Shown here: positions 9,853-10,206 of the stretch, one piece after another
How the letters are laid out: every line of letters starts with the position of its first letter
Position numbering within the stretch: the stretch's first letter is position 1
NCBI GenBank assembly: GCA_011051425.1
Contig: DRLF01000151.1
Span: forward strand, 1 to 10,206
Length of the DNA stretch: 10,206 nt
Reading direction: 5' to 3'
Source: Thiolapillus brandeum
GTDB lineage: Bacteria; Pseudomonadota; Gammaproteobacteria; Chromatiales; Chromatiaceae
The notes under the pieces: model-generated
Databases searched by the model: none
Told to the model about the DNA's origin: nothing
Seen by the model: the letters and a program-made list of their open reading frames with translations, nothing else
Program-made: the position numbers and the translations under genes

Positions 9853-10206
9853 TCAGCCGCTAATAATATCACGTCTCAGCAGGGCGCAGGCGGCCTGTCC
9901 TGCCCTGGCCTGCCGGTGGCTGTGCCAGCTGTCCGGCAGTGCCGGCCAGTCCCGATGGCTGTCCTGCTCCAGATAGATCCAGCTCCGGGGCTTGAGCCAG
10001 CCGTTGTGTTCCAGGTTCTCACAGGCTTGCGCCAGCCAGTCGCTGGCGAAGGGTGGGTCGAGAAAAACGATATCGAACTGCCGGTCGGCTTCCCGGCGCA
10101 ACAGGCGCATGGCGTCGGTGGAAACGACTTCCGACCTGTCCTGCGCATCCAGCAGCTGCAGGTTCTGATCCAGCTGCCGGATCACGGTACGGGACTGATC
10201 AACGAA
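9853..10206 (-). CDS. rsmD: 16S rRNA (guanine966-N2)-methyltransferase RsmD, C-terminal part (cut by window edge)
   Basis: The C-terminal 117 residues of an S-adenosylmethionine-dependent methyltransferase; the gene runs off the right end of the window, and the frame stays open to base 10206. The visible part starts within the second Rossmann strand region (VDQSRTVIRQLDQNLQ). It then shows the catalytic DPPF motif of N2-guanine methyltransferases preceded by FDIVFL (visible residues 44-53) and the downstream strand WIYLEQD. RsmD modifies G966 of 16S rRNA during 30S assembly. The position directly upstream of coaD supports the name. It is the first visible gene of the unit reading rsmD-coaD-ferredoxin. 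Truncation is due to the window and not a mutation. Confidence 0.9.
   Translation of the reverse strand, partial: FVDQSRTVIRQLDQNLQLLDAQDRSEVVSTDAMRLLRREADRQFDIVFLDPPFASDWLAQACENLEHNGWLKPRSWIYLEQDSHRDWPALPDSWHSHRQARAGQAACALLRRDIISG

Overview
The window is a stretch of bacterial chromosome made almost entirely of housekeeping genes, tightly packed and moderately GC-rich. A bifunctional SpoT with an omega subunit gene beside it, an UbiC chorismate lyase, an rsmD-coaD-ferredoxin order and a periplasmic-type gamma-glutamyltransferase together point to a gammaproteobacterium. The protein style suggests an environmental lineage of the Chromatiales/Thiotrichales kind rather than an enteric one; that finer placement is a guess.

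Layout: (1) 106-1107 (+) is a stand-alone AraC-family regulator. (2) 1197-3421 (-) is a two-gene unit: a cytoplasmic DsbA/thioredoxin-fold protein with a CSWC motif, followed with a 4-bp ATGA overlap by a two-domain kinase (aminoglycoside-phosphotransferase-like N-half, P-loop kinase C-half). (3) 3487-4074 (+) is mobA, divergent from the DsbA-like gene across a 65-bp gap holding an inverted repeat. (4) 4094-7215 (-) is rpoZ-spoT-ubiC, read in that order and converging on mobA. (5) 7385-10206 (-) is rsmD (cut by the window edge)-coaD-ferredoxin-ggt.

How the genes fit together: rpoZ and spoT link RNA polymerase with (p)ppGpp metabolism, and ubiC, the entry step of ubiquinone synthesis, follows 42 bp downstream. 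MobA makes the guanylyl form of molybdenum cofactor. The rsmD-coaD-ferredoxin cluster combines rRNA methylation, coenzyme A synthesis and an Fe-S protein with no obvious common pathway, a common arrangement in proteobacteria. The kinase/DsbA-like pair is the least understood part.

The most interesting sequence-level observation is a strong intrinsic terminator after the ferredoxin gene that lies inside the start region of ggt. Its U-tract encodes part of the signal peptide and a possible TTG start sits in the hairpin loop, so ggt expression may be attenuated or its start misplaced. I saw no mobile element, tRNA, rRNA, CRISPR array or defence system, and no convincing novel multi-gene system.
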